Below are positions 1-6,781 of a DNA stretch of 64,000 bases, piece by piece. How positions within the stretch are numbered: position 1 is the first letter of the stretch; each line of letters begins with the position of its first letter. The stretch lies in the NCBI RefSeq assembly GCF_001723605.1, contig NZ_CP017111.1:1240001-1304000 (forward strand), read 5' to 3'. A model generated the notes under the pieces. It did no database searches. It saw only the letters and a program-made list of their open reading frames with translations, and was not told the origin of the DNA. The position numbers and the translations under genes are program-made. Source of the DNA: Sulfurospirillum halorespirans DSM 13726 (GTDB taxonomy: Bacteria > Campylobacterota > Campylobacteria > Campylobacterales > Sulfurospirillaceae).

Positions 1-1
1 G

Positions 2-337
2 GTGTTGAGTGATAAATATATTAAAACCAAAGAGCAACTTAAAAACGTTCCCATTATTGCAGATATTGATGAGATGCAGATCAAAGATATTCGTCTGATT
101 TTTCAATCGATTGCATTGGCGTTTGAGCTCAAGCTTGGCATTATGTGCTCAGTCGTTATGGAGATGAGTCACGAAGGTTTTGGGCGCGCTGTGGTCTTGG
201 CCGAAAAAATTGTTATCACCAACAAGTTTTTCAAAGATGCGCATCGTTACAGTTTTAGAACCTATGATGATCTCATTAAAGAGGGTGGCAAAATGTTAAA
301 AGATGCCATCGAAATTTACGAAACTCATAAAAAATAA
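2..337 (+). CDS. NifX-associated nitrogen fixation protein (DUF269), 5' truncated by window edge
   Basis: The 111 visible residues match the C-terminal two thirds of the DUF269 family, which accompanies NifX in nif clusters and is thought to help FeMo-cofactor handling. Signature stretches are YIKTKEQLKNVPIIADID near the visible start and MSHEGFGRAVVLAEKIVI followed by the DAHRYSF segment. Family members are about 150 residues, so roughly 40 are missing and the true start lies left of the window; the GTG at base 2 is not taken as the start. It is followed 12 bp later by a flavodoxin and then nifW and nifZ in the same direction, consistent with one nif operon. Confidence 0.85.
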   Translation: MLSDKYIKTKEQLKNVPIIADIDEMQIKDIRLIFQSIALAFELKLGIMCSVVMEMSHEGFGRAVVLAEKIVITNKFFKDAHRYSFRTYDDLIKEGGKMLKDAIEIYETHKK

Positions 338-349
338 TCAGGATAGAAC

Positions 350-865
350 ATGGCAAAGGTTGGTATATTTTACGCAAGTGCGGGCGGCAATACAACATTG
401 GTAGCAGAGGCTTTAAAAGAGGCGTATGAGCTTGAAGATGATGATTGTATTTTGATGGAAGATGATTTTGACAGTGTTGAGCAATTTGATAACTACGATG
501 TGCTTTTCGTTGGCTCTTCAACATGGGGACAAGGCGATGTGCATTTTAGTTGGGTTGACCCACTCTTTGAAATCACATCTGATAACATCAGTTTTGCAGG
601 TAAAAAAGTTGCGTTTTTTGGTGCAGGTGATAGTAAAACGCATGGCGAACATTTTTGTTCAGCTCTTGGTAAATTTAATCAAATTTTTACCAAAGCAGGT
701 GCACAGGTCATCGGTTTTGTGGATAAAGAGGGCTATAACTACACAGCTTCTTTGGCAGAATCAGGCGATAAACTCTGTGGTTTAGCCATCGATAACATCA
801 ACGAAAAAGAGAAAACAAGTGAGCGCATTGAGAACTGGATCGAGCAGTTACAAGGCGAGATATAA
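350..865 (+). CDS. Flavodoxin, probable nif-linked electron donor
   Basis: This is a long-chain flavodoxin of 171 residues. It carries the N-terminal FMN phosphate-binding loop (YASAGGNTT, residues about 8-16), the SSTWGQGD loop near residue 56 and the FFGAGDSKTHGEHFC segment near residue 90 that packs on the isoalloxazine ring. In diazotrophs such flavodoxins (NifF) pass electrons to NifH. Its position between a DUF269 protein and nifW supports that role, but a general flavodoxin cannot be told from NifF by sequence reading alone. The stop codon lies at the foot of a strong hairpin (864-887). Confidence 0.88.
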   Translation: MAKVGIFYASAGGNTTLVAEALKEAYELEDDDCILMEDDFDSVEQFDNYDVLFVGSSTWGQGDVHFSWVDPLFEITSDNISFAGKKVAFFGAGDSKTHGEHFCSALGKFNQIFTKAGAQVIGFVDKEGYNYTASLAESGDKLCGLAIDNINEKEKTSERIENWIEQLQGEI

Positions 866-887
866 AGGGTTGTACACACAACCCTTT
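864..887 (+). terminator. Intra-operon hairpin after flavodoxin
   Basis: A 10-bp perfect stem (AAAGGGTTGT / ACAACCCTTT) with a 4-nt loop begins at the flavodoxin stop codon. No T-run follows, so partial termination or 3' end stabilisation of the upstream message is more likely than full termination; nifW follows 34 bp downstream. Confidence 0.6.
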
Positions 888-920
888 AGTATATAAACTA
901 TTAAGGATAAAGGACATAAA

Positions 921-1253
921 ATGAGAACGCTTGAGCAATATTATGAACTGAAAGATGCAGAAGATTTTTTTGAATTTTTTGGTGTTGACTACGACAAACA
1001 CATTGTGGAAGTCAAGCGTTTTCATATTATGAAAGAGTATGGAACCCTCATTAAAAAAGGGTTTGAAAACTTTAACGGCGATGAGAAATACTTGATGGAC
1101 TTTTTAAAGTTTGCTTTGATTCGTGTCTATATGGACTATAAACATGGACATGCCCCAAGTGCTGCTGAGGTGTGGGGAATGCTTGAAGATGGTAAAGCCA
1201 AAGGCTGTTTGGCATGTACCACTGCAACGGAAGGAGGAAACTGTGCCTGCTAG
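921..1253 (+). CDS. nifW: Nitrogenase-stabilizing/protective protein NifW
   Basis: The 110-residue product has the NifW hallmark near its start: a short helix, then AEDFFEFFGVDYD (residues about 13-25) and the VKRFHIMKEYG segment. NifW associates with the MoFe protein and protects it from oxygen damage or helps its maturation. The C-terminus is unusual in carrying four cysteines (GCLACTTATEGGNCAC), a possible metal or redox site. The gene overlaps the start of nifZ by 11 bp, so the two are likely translationally coupled. Confidence 0.88.
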   Translation: MRTLEQYYELKDAEDFFEFFGVDYDKHIVEVKRFHIMKEYGTLIKKGFENFNGDEKYLMDFLKFALIRVYMDYKHGHAPSAAEVWGMLEDGKAKGCLACTTATEGGNCAC

Positions 1254-1605
1254 CGAAGAAGTTGTTTTACACAACAACGTGATGGCAAAACTTTCAGGGA
1301 AAGACGAAGCGAAAGCGAAGTTTTTTCTCGGTCAAAAGGTCAAACTTTTAGAAGACGTCAAAAACGATGGTACCTATCCGTATCTCAAAATTGGCGATGT
1401 GATGATTAAAAAAGGCTCAGTCGGTTACATTCGTGGCATGGGTGAGTTTTTACAAGTCATTCGTGTGTATGAAGTCCATTTTTTAGATGCTGAAGCGGTT
1501 ATTGAAGTCATTGGGTGTAGGGAACATGAGCTTGAAGCGATGGAACCTTACCGTGATCTTGAAGCGGAAGAGACAGAATGGATGATCGATCATTATAAAA
1601 AGTAG
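1243..1605 (+). CDS. nifZ: NifZ family nitrogen fixation protein
   Basis: The 120-residue product contains the NifZ core: FFLGQKVKLLEDVKNDGTYP, then GSVGYIRGMGEFLQVIRVYEVHFLD and the VIGCREHELE ending motif. NifZ acts in P-cluster and MoFe-protein maturation. The start is taken at GTG 1243, 5 nt after GGAGG (1233-1237); a longer reading from base 1123 would lie inside nifW and has no site of its own. The 11-bp overlap with nifW fits coupling. Confidence 0.88.
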   Translation: MPASEEVVLHNNVMAKLSGKDEAKAKFFLGQKVKLLEDVKNDGTYPYLKIGDVMIKKGSVGYIRGMGEFLQVIRVYEVHFLDAEAVIEVIGCREHELEAMEPYRDLEAEETEWMIDHYKK

Positions 1606-1641
1606 TATGATAATAACAAATCTTAGTAAGGAGGAAAAGTC

Positions 1642-1980
1642 GTGGCAAAAGTAATTTTTATGCATTTTGATGTAGAAAAAGATGGTATCTATGATGCTAA
1701 AATAGGCGAACCCGTTGTTCGTTTGGCAAAAGAGAAGGGGATTCCTATCACGTTTGATAGTAAAGATCACTCTTCATGTTTGGTCAGTGTTGAGAGTATT
1801 AGCGAAGAAGAGCCAACAAGTTACATGGAAGACGAAGAGCTTGATGAACTTGTCAAACTTGGTGCAATTTCTCAAGAAGATGCTGATATCTGCCAACAGT
1901 TTACCGTAAGCCCAAAAGTACGCATCGCTTCTATGATGATGATTAAGGGCGATGTTTTGATTAAACCATTTAAAAAGTAA
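1642..1980 (+). CDS. Degenerate 2Fe-2S ferredoxin-fold protein in nif operon
   Basis: The product is 112 residues and lines up with the plant-type ferredoxin next to it: a GEPVVRLAKEKGIPI helix-turn, then SKDHSSCLVSVES where a ferredoxin would have the CxxxxCGTC loop, then a VRIASMMMI strand where a ferredoxin has RLACQ. Only one of the four cluster cysteines (in SSCLV) seems to be kept, plus one cysteine in DADICQQ. It therefore probably cannot hold a normal 2Fe-2S cluster. AGGAGG precedes the GTG start. It sits 10 bp before an intact ferredoxin, suggesting a duplicated and repurposed copy, perhaps a partner or scaffold. Confidence 0.6.
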   Translation: MAKVIFMHFDVEKDGIYDAKIGEPVVRLAKEKGIPITFDSKDHSSCLVSVESISEEEPTSYMEDEELDELVKLGAISQEDADICQQFTVSPKVRIASMMMIKGDVLIKPFKK

Positions 1981-1990
1981 AGGATCACGT

Positions 1991-2287
1991 ATGACAACAA
2001 GAGTAGAAATTATCAATGACTTTTTAGCAATTAACGTAAAACCGGGCGCAACCATTCAAGATGTCGTCGAAGCGAGTGGTAGTGCACTACCTTTCGGCTG
2101 TCGTGATGGTCAATGCGGTACATGTGTGGTTGAAATTGTACAAGGAATGGAGTTCTTATCACCTAAAAATGAGAAAGAATTTAAAGTTCTTAAAGAAGTA
2201 TGTGCGGGCACATGTTCAGAGAATGCACGCCTTGCCTGTCAGATGAAAATTGACAAACCAAACGGCGTTGTTCGTATTAAATACTAA
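1991..2287 (+). CDS. 2Fe-2S ferredoxin, nif-linked
   Basis: The 98-residue protein has a complete plant-type 2Fe-2S ferredoxin binding pattern: CRDGQCGTC at about residues 36-44 and a fourth cysteine in RLACQMKI near residue 81. Between them lies CAGTCSENA, adding two extra cysteines. Such ferredoxins donate electrons to nitrogenase or take part in FeS cluster and cofactor assembly. It is the last gene before two hairpins and the rpoN gene. Confidence 0.85.
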   Translation: MTTRVEIINDFLAINVKPGATIQDVVEASGSALPFGCRDGQCGTCVVEIVQGMEFLSPKNEKEFKVLKEVCAGTCSENARLACQMKIDKPNGVVRIKY

Positions 2288-2299
2288 GATTTTCCCTCG

Positions 2300-2350
2300 C
2301 TTGAACGCTTGTTCAAGGAGCTCTATATCGAGGAGTTTTTCAGAAAACTC
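2300..2350 (+). terminator. Paired hairpins at end of nif operon
   Basis: Two small inverted repeats follow the ferredoxin: CTTGAAC / GTTCAAG (2300-2317, loop GCTT) and GAGTTTT / AAAACTC (2333-2350). The second is followed by a pyrimidine-rich stretch. Together they look like a transcription terminator for the nif operon. Confidence 0.5.
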
Positions 2351-2379
2351 TTCTTCTTATGCGTAAAAAATAATCACCC

Positions 2380-2414
2380 ATTATGCCCAAAATGAATCCA
2401 TTTTTGGGCATAAT
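2380..2414 (+). promoter_or_regulatory. Perfect inverted repeat just upstream of rpoN
   Basis: Arms ATTATGCCCAAAA (2380-2392) and TTTTGGGCATAAT (2402-2414) form a 13-bp perfect inverted repeat with a 9-nt spacer. It ends 6 bp before the rpoN ATG, where no Shine-Dalgarno sequence is visible. It could be an operator covering the promoter, or an RNA hairpin that controls rpoN translation. It lacks the T-run of a simple terminator. Confidence 0.5.
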
Positions 2415-2420
2415 TTATAC

Positions 2421-3647
2421 ATGAGAAGTATCAACCTAGAATTCAAACAGAAGCAGAGTTTAAACCTCTCTTTGAAGCTTTGGCTCCCACTGTTACAACT
2501 ACCTCTTCAAGAGTTAAGTACGCACCTAGAAACATTGTCGTACGAAAACCCTTTTTTAGAAGTAAAACGCCCTTTTGAGCAAAACCTAGGTTCAAGCCAT
2601 GGGATCGTTGAAGAGTTGGTACTTGGAAGCGAATCGTTGCATGAAAAAATCATCGAACAAATCGTTCCACCTCTTTTTCCAACACCTATTTCTCAAAAAG
2701 TAGCGCATGAAATTCTCTGTGATATCAACGAAGAGGGCTATTTTGATGGCGATATTGAAGCCATTGCCGTGACCTGTGGTGTTTATACCGAGTATGTTGA
2801 GCGCATTCGCCAACGCTTCTCCAAGTTAGAGCCTTATGGTATCGGCTCACGTGAGAGCCACGAATCGTTTGTCTTTCAACTCGACGCGCTCAGCGATGAC
2901 ATCGACGATGAACTCTATAACTTAGTCCTTAAGATGATCGATCAGATGGCAAAAGTCGATAAATTCTCCAGACACGGGCGTTTTGAGGAAGCCAAAGCGA
3001 TCATCAAAAAATTTGCTAATCCTCCAGCGATTGAGTATCAAGCAACACCAAAACAGATTATTCCCGATTTTTACGTCGAAGTGGATGATGACATTCGTTT
3101 GCGCATTAACAACGACTATTATCCTGACATTTTGATTACCGATCCTTTTTCAAGCAAGAGTGAGAACATCAAAGAGAAGCTCAAAGAGGCACGCGACATC
3201 GTCAACCTTTTGGAACTTCGTAAAACAACGCTTTACAAAATTGTGCTTTTAGTCGTGGAGCGTCAACTCTCCTTTTTTGTGGGAGGCGAGCTAAAACCTC
3301 TGAATATGAGCACGCTTGCCGAAGAGCTCTCTTTTGCGGAGTCAACCATTTCACGAGCGATCTCCAACAAATATATTGAGTCTAAACAGGGTATCTTTCC
3401 ATTGAAATCGTTTTTTACCAATGCCGTCGCGACCAAAGAGCTCTCTTCGTCTGAGATCAAGAATTTTATCAATCAACAGATCGAATACGAAGACAAAAGC
3501 GAACCGCTCACGGATGATGATCTTTTGGAGCGCATTGAAAAGCGCTTTAACATCAAGATGGTCAGACGCACCATCACCAAATACCGCAAATTGATGAACG
3601 TCGCCTCATCCAAAGAGCGTAAAAAAATTTACAAGGTACAAGCATGA
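2421..3647 (+). CDS. rpoN: RNA polymerase sigma-54 factor (nif-linked)
   Basis: The 408-residue protein shows the three sigma-54 regions. Residues about 1-48 are region I (LNLSLKLWLPLLQLPLQEL, then YENPFLEV), which contacts activators. The middle part binds core polymerase. A helix-turn-helix (STLAEELSFAESTISRAI) lies near residue 295-315, and the RpoN box VRRTITKYRKL, which reads the -24 element, begins near residue 381. It is somewhat shorter than common RpoN proteins, chiefly in acidic region II. It overlaps the nifQ-like gene by 4 bp, and a -24/-12 promoter precedes nifH in this window. A second, flagellar rpoN may exist elsewhere; that cannot be seen here. Confidence 0.9.
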   Translation: MRSINLEFKQKQSLNLSLKLWLPLLQLPLQELSTHLETLSYENPFLEVKRPFEQNLGSSHGIVEELVLGSESLHEKIIEQIVPPLFPTPISQKVAHEILCDINEEGYFDGDIEAIAVTCGVYTEYVERIRQRFSKLEPYGIGSRESHESFVFQLDALSDDIDDELYNLVLKMIDQMAKVDKFSRHGRFEEAKAIIKKFANPPAIEYQATPKQIIPDFYVEVDDDIRLRINNDYYPDILITDPFSSKSENIKEKLKEARDIVNLLELRKTTLYKIVLLVVERQLSFFVGGELKPLNMSTLAEELSFAESTISRAISNKYIESKQGIFPLKSFFTNAVATKELSSSEIKNFINQQIEYEDKSEPLTDDDLLERIEKRFNIKMVRRTITKYRKLMNVASSKERKKIYKVQA

Positions 3648-4006
3648 CCACCACCATTGAAGAGAGTCTAACAAGCCGCTACAGTCAACTAGAGATGACA
3701 AAGCTTGAACGCGAAGTGATGATCTTTTTGCAAGGTTATGCCAAAAATCGCTACTCAAAATACGTCATCGCCCCACACATCGCAGCGATGTCGTTACAGA
3801 TGAACCACCTCTACGAAGCGATGGGGTTTAAAAACCGCGTTCAGATGGGAAAATACATGAAATGCCACTTCCCAGAACTGGCTGGACTTAAACCTGTCGA
3901 TAAACTCTGGAAGAAATTCATCTACGATTCCATCGATAGAGTTGCCCCTTTTTGCTTTAGATGTAAAGATCAAAGCAACTGCTTTGCCTGTCAATTAGCA
4001 GGATAG
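3644..4006 (+). CDS. nifQ: NifQ-like molybdenum donor protein, short form
   Basis: The 120-residue product matches the C-terminal half of NifQ: HLYEAMGFKNRVQMGKYM, HFPELAG, then KLWKKFIYDSIDR and a terminal cysteine cluster. NifQ carries a Mo-Fe-S cluster and feeds molybdenum to FeMo-cofactor synthesis. The usual C-x4-C-x2-C-x5-C pattern is altered: here it is C-x2-C-x5-C-x2-C (CFRCKDQSNCFAC), so the first ligand is moved to the end. The protein is also shorter than typical NifQ. It overlaps rpoN by 4 bp (ATGA), so both are likely co-translated. Confidence 0.75.
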   Translation: MTTTIEESLTSRYSQLEMTKLEREVMIFLQGYAKNRYSKYVIAPHIAAMSLQMNHLYEAMGFKNRVQMGKYMKCHFPELAGLKPVDKLWKKFIYDSIDRVAPFCFRCKDQSNCFACQLAG

Positions 4007-4033
4007 ATTGCCTTTAAAAGAAGGGTAAAAACA

Positions 4034-4546
4034 ATGATTCGTTTTGCCACAGAGGCTGATTTGGAAGCCATTTTAGCGATTTATAATGATGCGATTTTAA
4101 CGACAACCGCCGTTTACACCTACAAAGCAAAAGACCTGCAAGAACGTAAAGAGTGGTTTTTAGCCAAGCACGAAAAGGGCTACCCGATTTGGGTATATGA
4201 AAAGGAGCATCGTGTGGCAGGTTTTGCAACTTACGGTTCGTTTCGCTACAGCCCTGCGTATAAGTACACCATTGAGCATTCAATCTATGTTCACAAAAAT
4301 TTCCGAAAGCTGGGCATCGGTTCGATTCTGCTTCAAACTGTCATAAACGACGCCCAAGAAAAAGGATACGCCACCATCGTTGCAGGCATTGATGCTTCAA
4401 ATGCCAACAGTATTCATCTGCACGAAAAACTAGGCTTTTCCTCCGCGGGCATTGTCAAAAAAGCAGGGTATAAATTTGGTCAATGGCTCGATTTGGCGTT
4501 TTATCAATTGATGCTTGATGGCCCTGCAAATCCTACGGAAGAGTGA
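4034..4546 (+). CDS. GNAT acetyltransferase, phosphinothricin/methionine sulfoximine type
   Basis: The 170-residue protein is a GNAT enzyme of the Pat/YncA group. It has the N-terminal IRFATEADLEAILAIYNDAI motif, the acetyl-CoA loop FRKLGIGSILL near residue 95 and the terminal NSIHLHEKLGFSSAGIVKKAGYKFGQWLDL segment, all characteristic of that group. These enzymes N-acetylate glutamate analogues such as methionine sulfone, sulfoximine or phosphinothricin. Substrate identity here is inferred. It starts 27 bp after the nifQ-like gene but is functionally unrelated to it. Confidence 0.82.
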   Translation: MIRFATEADLEAILAIYNDAILTTTAVYTYKAKDLQERKEWFLAKHEKGYPIWVYEKEHRVAGFATYGSFRYSPAYKYTIEHSIYVHKNFRKLGIGSILLQTVINDAQEKGYATIVAGIDASNANSIHLHEKLGFSSAGIVKKAGYKFGQWLDLAFYQLMLDGPANPTEE

Positions 4547-4554
4547 TTTTTGCT

Positions 4555-4564
4555 TTACATGTAA
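4555..4564. repeat. First copy of dispersed palindrome TTACATGTAA (33 copies in window)
   Basis: The 10-bp palindrome, usually extended to CTTTACATGTAAAG, was found at starts 4555, 7241, 9576, 11130, 11675, 12511, 15605, 16873, 18926, 19454, 20742, 23134, 23698, 24728, 25705, 27530, 28802, 29792, 32309, 33321, 34284, 34803, 35809, 36270, 36491, 38991, 52169, 53566, 55907, 55929, 60930, 62623 and 62996. Chance expectation at this base composition is well below one. Eight copies are in intact genes (11130, 16873, 18926, 27530, 28802, 52169, 53566, 62623), one is in a pseudogene and the rest are intergenic or in decayed sequence, often next to hairpin terminators. Function is unknown. Confidence 0.9.
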
Positions 4565-4582
4565 AGTGAAAATGAACTACTT

Positions 4583-4622
4583 ACGTACGCTATTTGACTT
4601 ATAACGTACGCCATTGTATAAT
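4583..4622 (+). promoter_or_regulatory. Promoter and operator of toxin-antitoxin pair
   Basis: A near-consensus promoter is present: -35 TTGACT (4594-4599), 17-bp spacer, -10 TATAAT (4617-4622). Two copies of ACGTACGC (4583-4590 and 4605-4612), 22 bp apart, flank the -35 box and lie on the same helix face. This is the layout expected for autorepression by the antitoxin encoded 28 bp downstream. Confidence 0.75.
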
Positions 4623-4649
4623 GCTCTTACTTTAATGAAAGGAGCAAAA

Positions 4650-4877
4650 ATGGTCGTAACACCCTCAAAACTTCGTGAAAATTTGTACAATCTTCTGGAC
4701 AGTGTCATCGAAAAAGGTGAGCTTCTTGAGATTTCGCGCAAAGGTAAATTGTTGCGCATTGTACCCGAACAGCGTCCTTCTCGCCTCGATAAAATCGTTG
4801 CAAAAAACATCACCACCGCAAGCGATGATGAACTCATCAACACACCATGGGAGAGCGAATGGAAGCCCTTTATTTAG
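4650..4877 (+). CDS. Type II antitoxin, Phd/YefM-like
   Basis: The 75-residue product begins MVVTPSKLRENLYNLLDSVIEKG and continues ISRKGKLLRIVPE, the N-terminal DNA-binding fold of Phd/YefM-type antitoxins. The C-terminal part (ITTASDDELINTPWESEW) would wrap the toxin. The start at 4650 follows AAAGGAG (4638-4644); the longer ORF from 4614 begins inside the promoter. It overlaps the PIN toxin gene by 19 bp. It is expected to repress its own promoter through the ACGTACGC repeats. Confidence 0.8.
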   Translation: MVVTPSKLRENLYNLLDSVIEKGELLEISRKGKLLRIVPEQRPSRLDKIVAKNITTASDDELINTPWESEWKPFI

Positions 4878-5245
4878 ACACGCACATTGTCGTGTGGCTA
4901 AGGCAAAAGGAGCTTCAAAAATTCTCACCCAAAGCACTTGAAGCCATCGAGCAAGCAGGGCAACTTTTTGTCTCTCCGATGGTTGAACTTGAGCTTAAAT
5001 TTTTACATGAAATTGGGCGAATCTCAGAAACTCCCTATAACATTTTAGGAGATTTAGGCGCTATGATAGGGCTTAAAATAGACGATCATAGTTTTAGCGA
5101 AGTCATCCAAAAAGCAATGCTAATAGACTGGACACGCGACCCATTTGATCGCATTATCGTCGCACATGCCATGAGTCAGGAACGTAAACTTTTAACGAAA
5201 GACGAGAAGATTTTGAGCTATTTTCAAGATGCGATTAGGGCATAA
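4859..5245 (+). CDS. PIN-domain toxin, VapC-like ribonuclease
   Basis: The protein (128 residues from ATG 4859; an alternative ATG at 4847 would add four) has the PIN acidic residues: LYLDTHIVVWL with the first Asp, VELELKFL with the Glu, DPFDRIIVAHA with the third and LTKDEKIL with the fourth. PIN toxins cut tRNA or mRNA when the antitoxin is degraded. The 4859 start follows GGGAGA. The gene overlaps the antitoxin gene, as is usual for such modules. Confidence 0.85.
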   Translation: MEALYLDTHIVVWLRQKELQKFSPKALEAIEQAGQLFVSPMVELELKFLHEIGRISETPYNILGDLGAMIGLKIDDHSFSEVIQKAMLIDWTRDPFDRIIVAHAMSQERKLLTKDEKILSYFQDAIRA

Positions 5246-5269
5246 AATTATATTTTATAAGGAAATCAA

Positions 5270-5692
5270 ATGGCAATGTGGTTATATCAAATTGATCAGA
5301 AAAATTGGAATCCAGCAAGATATCGTTTAGAAATTTGGGAATCTGAACGATGGGTTTGGCATGTGGGTAAAATAGTACACCATGGAGAAGAGATGAATCC
5401 AGGTGATACAGTGGTGTTTTTTTGTGCCCCAAGTACTGGAGCGGAGCCAGGTTTTTATGGTTGGGCAATTGTGTTAGAATGGAAAGAAGATAGTCAATAT
5501 ATTTATTTTCGCCCAACATCACCAAGTGATTATCTAAAAATGGTTCCATGGTGGGATACTAATGCGAAGAATATTGCTGATAAAATTAGAGGAAAATTTA
5601 AACAAGGTACGCTTTGGTTTATTCCTCAAGATTTAGCAAAAGAAATTAATGAAGGTATTCATCAATGGATAGGCGGAATAGGCACTTTTTAA
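5270..5692 (+). CDS. EVE/PUA-like domain protein
   Basis: The 140-residue protein is rich in Trp (MAMWLYQIDQKNWNP, SERWVWHVG, FYGWAIVLEW, VPWWD). It has the EVE-like order of an N-terminal strand, a PGDTVVFFCAPSTG loop, and a C-terminal FKQGTLWFIPQDLAKEI helix. EVE domains belong to the PUA-like fold and bind modified bases in nucleic acids; some act in anti-phage defence. The context (toxin-antitoxin before, dinD after) fits an accessory locus. The family assignment is by motif reading and moderate. Confidence 0.6.
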   Translation: MAMWLYQIDQKNWNPARYRLEIWESERWVWHVGKIVHHGEEMNPGDTVVFFCAPSTGAEPGFYGWAIVLEWKEDSQYIYFRPTSPSDYLKMVPWWDTNAKNIADKIRGKFKQGTLWFIPQDLAKEINEGIHQWIGGIGTF

Positions 5693-5716
5693 AAGACTTG
5701 AACACAGGGATTGTAA

Positions 5717-5830
5717 GACAGGCTACTTTTTAGTCTCCTACTCCCACTGTCATAAAAGGATTGTGCGCGATTTTCCACAAATGCCCGTCGGGGTCTTTAA
5801 ATGGCTAAAAGGGGGATAAGCTACTTTAAT
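5717..5830. repeat. REP-like half elements flanking a gene remnant
   Basis: GACAGGCTACTTTT at 5717-5730 and a degenerate GGATAAGCTACTTTAAT at 5814-5830 match the arm of the REP-like hairpins at 34.8, 35.8, 36.5, 39.0 and 46.5 kb. They bracket the VOC remnant. The rest of the 5693-5915 gap shows no gene. Confidence 0.55.
5737..5803 (-). pseudogene. Remnant of a VOC (glyoxalase-fold) gene C-terminus
   Basis: Read on the minus strand this gives DPDGHLWKIAHNPFYDSG, which closely matches DPDGHLWEIAYNPFFTIG at the C-terminus of the intact VOC gene at 6782-7192. No further homologous sequence is left upstream. It is a fragment of a duplicated gene, with REP-like half sites on both sides. The intact gene lies on the far side of dinD, so the duplication brackets dinD. 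Confidence 0.8.
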
Positions 5831-5915
5831 CTTCACGCAAATATTTCAAATTGATATATTTTAAAACCTTCCTATAAAAAATTGTTAAAATGTTCAAAAA
5901 TGCTAAGGTGGCTAT

Positions 5916-6767
5916 ATGAAACAAGAACGCATAGTAGATTTGCAGTATCAATTTAACTTAGTTGCGCACAATACAGATGATGAAAATGTTGAGTTTTGGT
6001 ATGCAAGAGATTTACAAGTTGTATTGGGATATCAAAGTTGGGATAAATTTCAAAATGTTATTGAAAAGGCAATGGTTACTTGTGAAAATAGTGGTATAGA
6101 AGTTTTTGACCATTTTCGCCATGTGGGAAAAATGGTCGAGATAGGCTCAAATGCACAACGAGAGATAAAAGACATCGTTTTAACACGGTATGCATGTTAT
6201 CTTATAGCTCAAAATGGTGATAGTTCAAAAGAACAGATAGCGTTTGCTCAGACCTATTTTGCTTTGCAAACACGAAAACAAGAGTTGATAGAACAACGTA
6301 TAGAACTTGAAGACAGGCTAAAAGCAAGAAACAAACTCAAAAACAGTGAAACAGAACTCTCCAAACACATCTATGAACGAGGTGTTGACGACAAGGGGTT
6401 TGGTCGCATTCGTTCACAAGGTGATAGTGCTTTATTTGGAGGGTATAATACCAAAGATATGAAAGACAAACTTGGCATTTCAAGTGGTAGAGTTTTGGCT
6501 GATTTTTTACCCACTGTAACCATTACAGCAAAAAACCTTGCTACTGAGATAACCAACCATAATGTCAAACAAAACAATCTTTATGGCGAAAATCCTATAA
6601 CCCATGAGCATGTAACCAATAACAAAAATGTCAGAAAACTATTGGTAGAGAGTGGTATCAAACCTGAAGAACTTCCACCATCTCAAGACTTGCAAAAGCT
6701 TGAGAGAAAAGTAAAATCGGACGAGAAAAAACTTATAAAAAGCAGTGCTTTGCCTAAAAAAGTTTAA
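5916..6767 (+). CDS. dinD: DNA damage-inducible protein D
   Basis: The 283-residue product matches DinD across its length: the BRO/KilA-N-like N-terminal part FWYARDLQVVLGYQSWDKFQ, the TRYACYLIAQNGD segment, QTYFALQTRKQEL near the middle, GVDDKGFGRIRSQGD and the LADFLPTVTITAKNLATEIT C-terminal part. In E. coli DinD is LexA-regulated and inhibits RecA strand exchange. No LexA-type box was recognised upstream. It sits in an accessory patch between VOC gene copies and may have been transferred. Confidence 0.88.
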   Translation: MKQERIVDLQYQFNLVAHNTDDENVEFWYARDLQVVLGYQSWDKFQNVIEKAMVTCENSGIEVFDHFRHVGKMVEIGSNAQREIKDIVLTRYACYLIAQNGDSSKEQIAFAQTYFALQTRKQELIEQRIELEDRLKARNKLKNSETELSKHIYERGVDDKGFGRIRSQGDSALFGGYNTKDMKDKLGISSGRVLADFLPTVTITAKNLATEITNHNVKQNNLYGENPITHEHVTNNKNVRKLLVESGIKPEELPPSQDLQKLERKVKSDEKKLIKSSALPKKV

Positions 6768-6781
6768 AAATGGACAGACTA

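Noticed and set aside
1123-1605. NifZ start at ATG 1123
   Set aside because: That reading lies in nifW and lacks a ribosome site. GTG 1243 follows GGAGG and matches family start.
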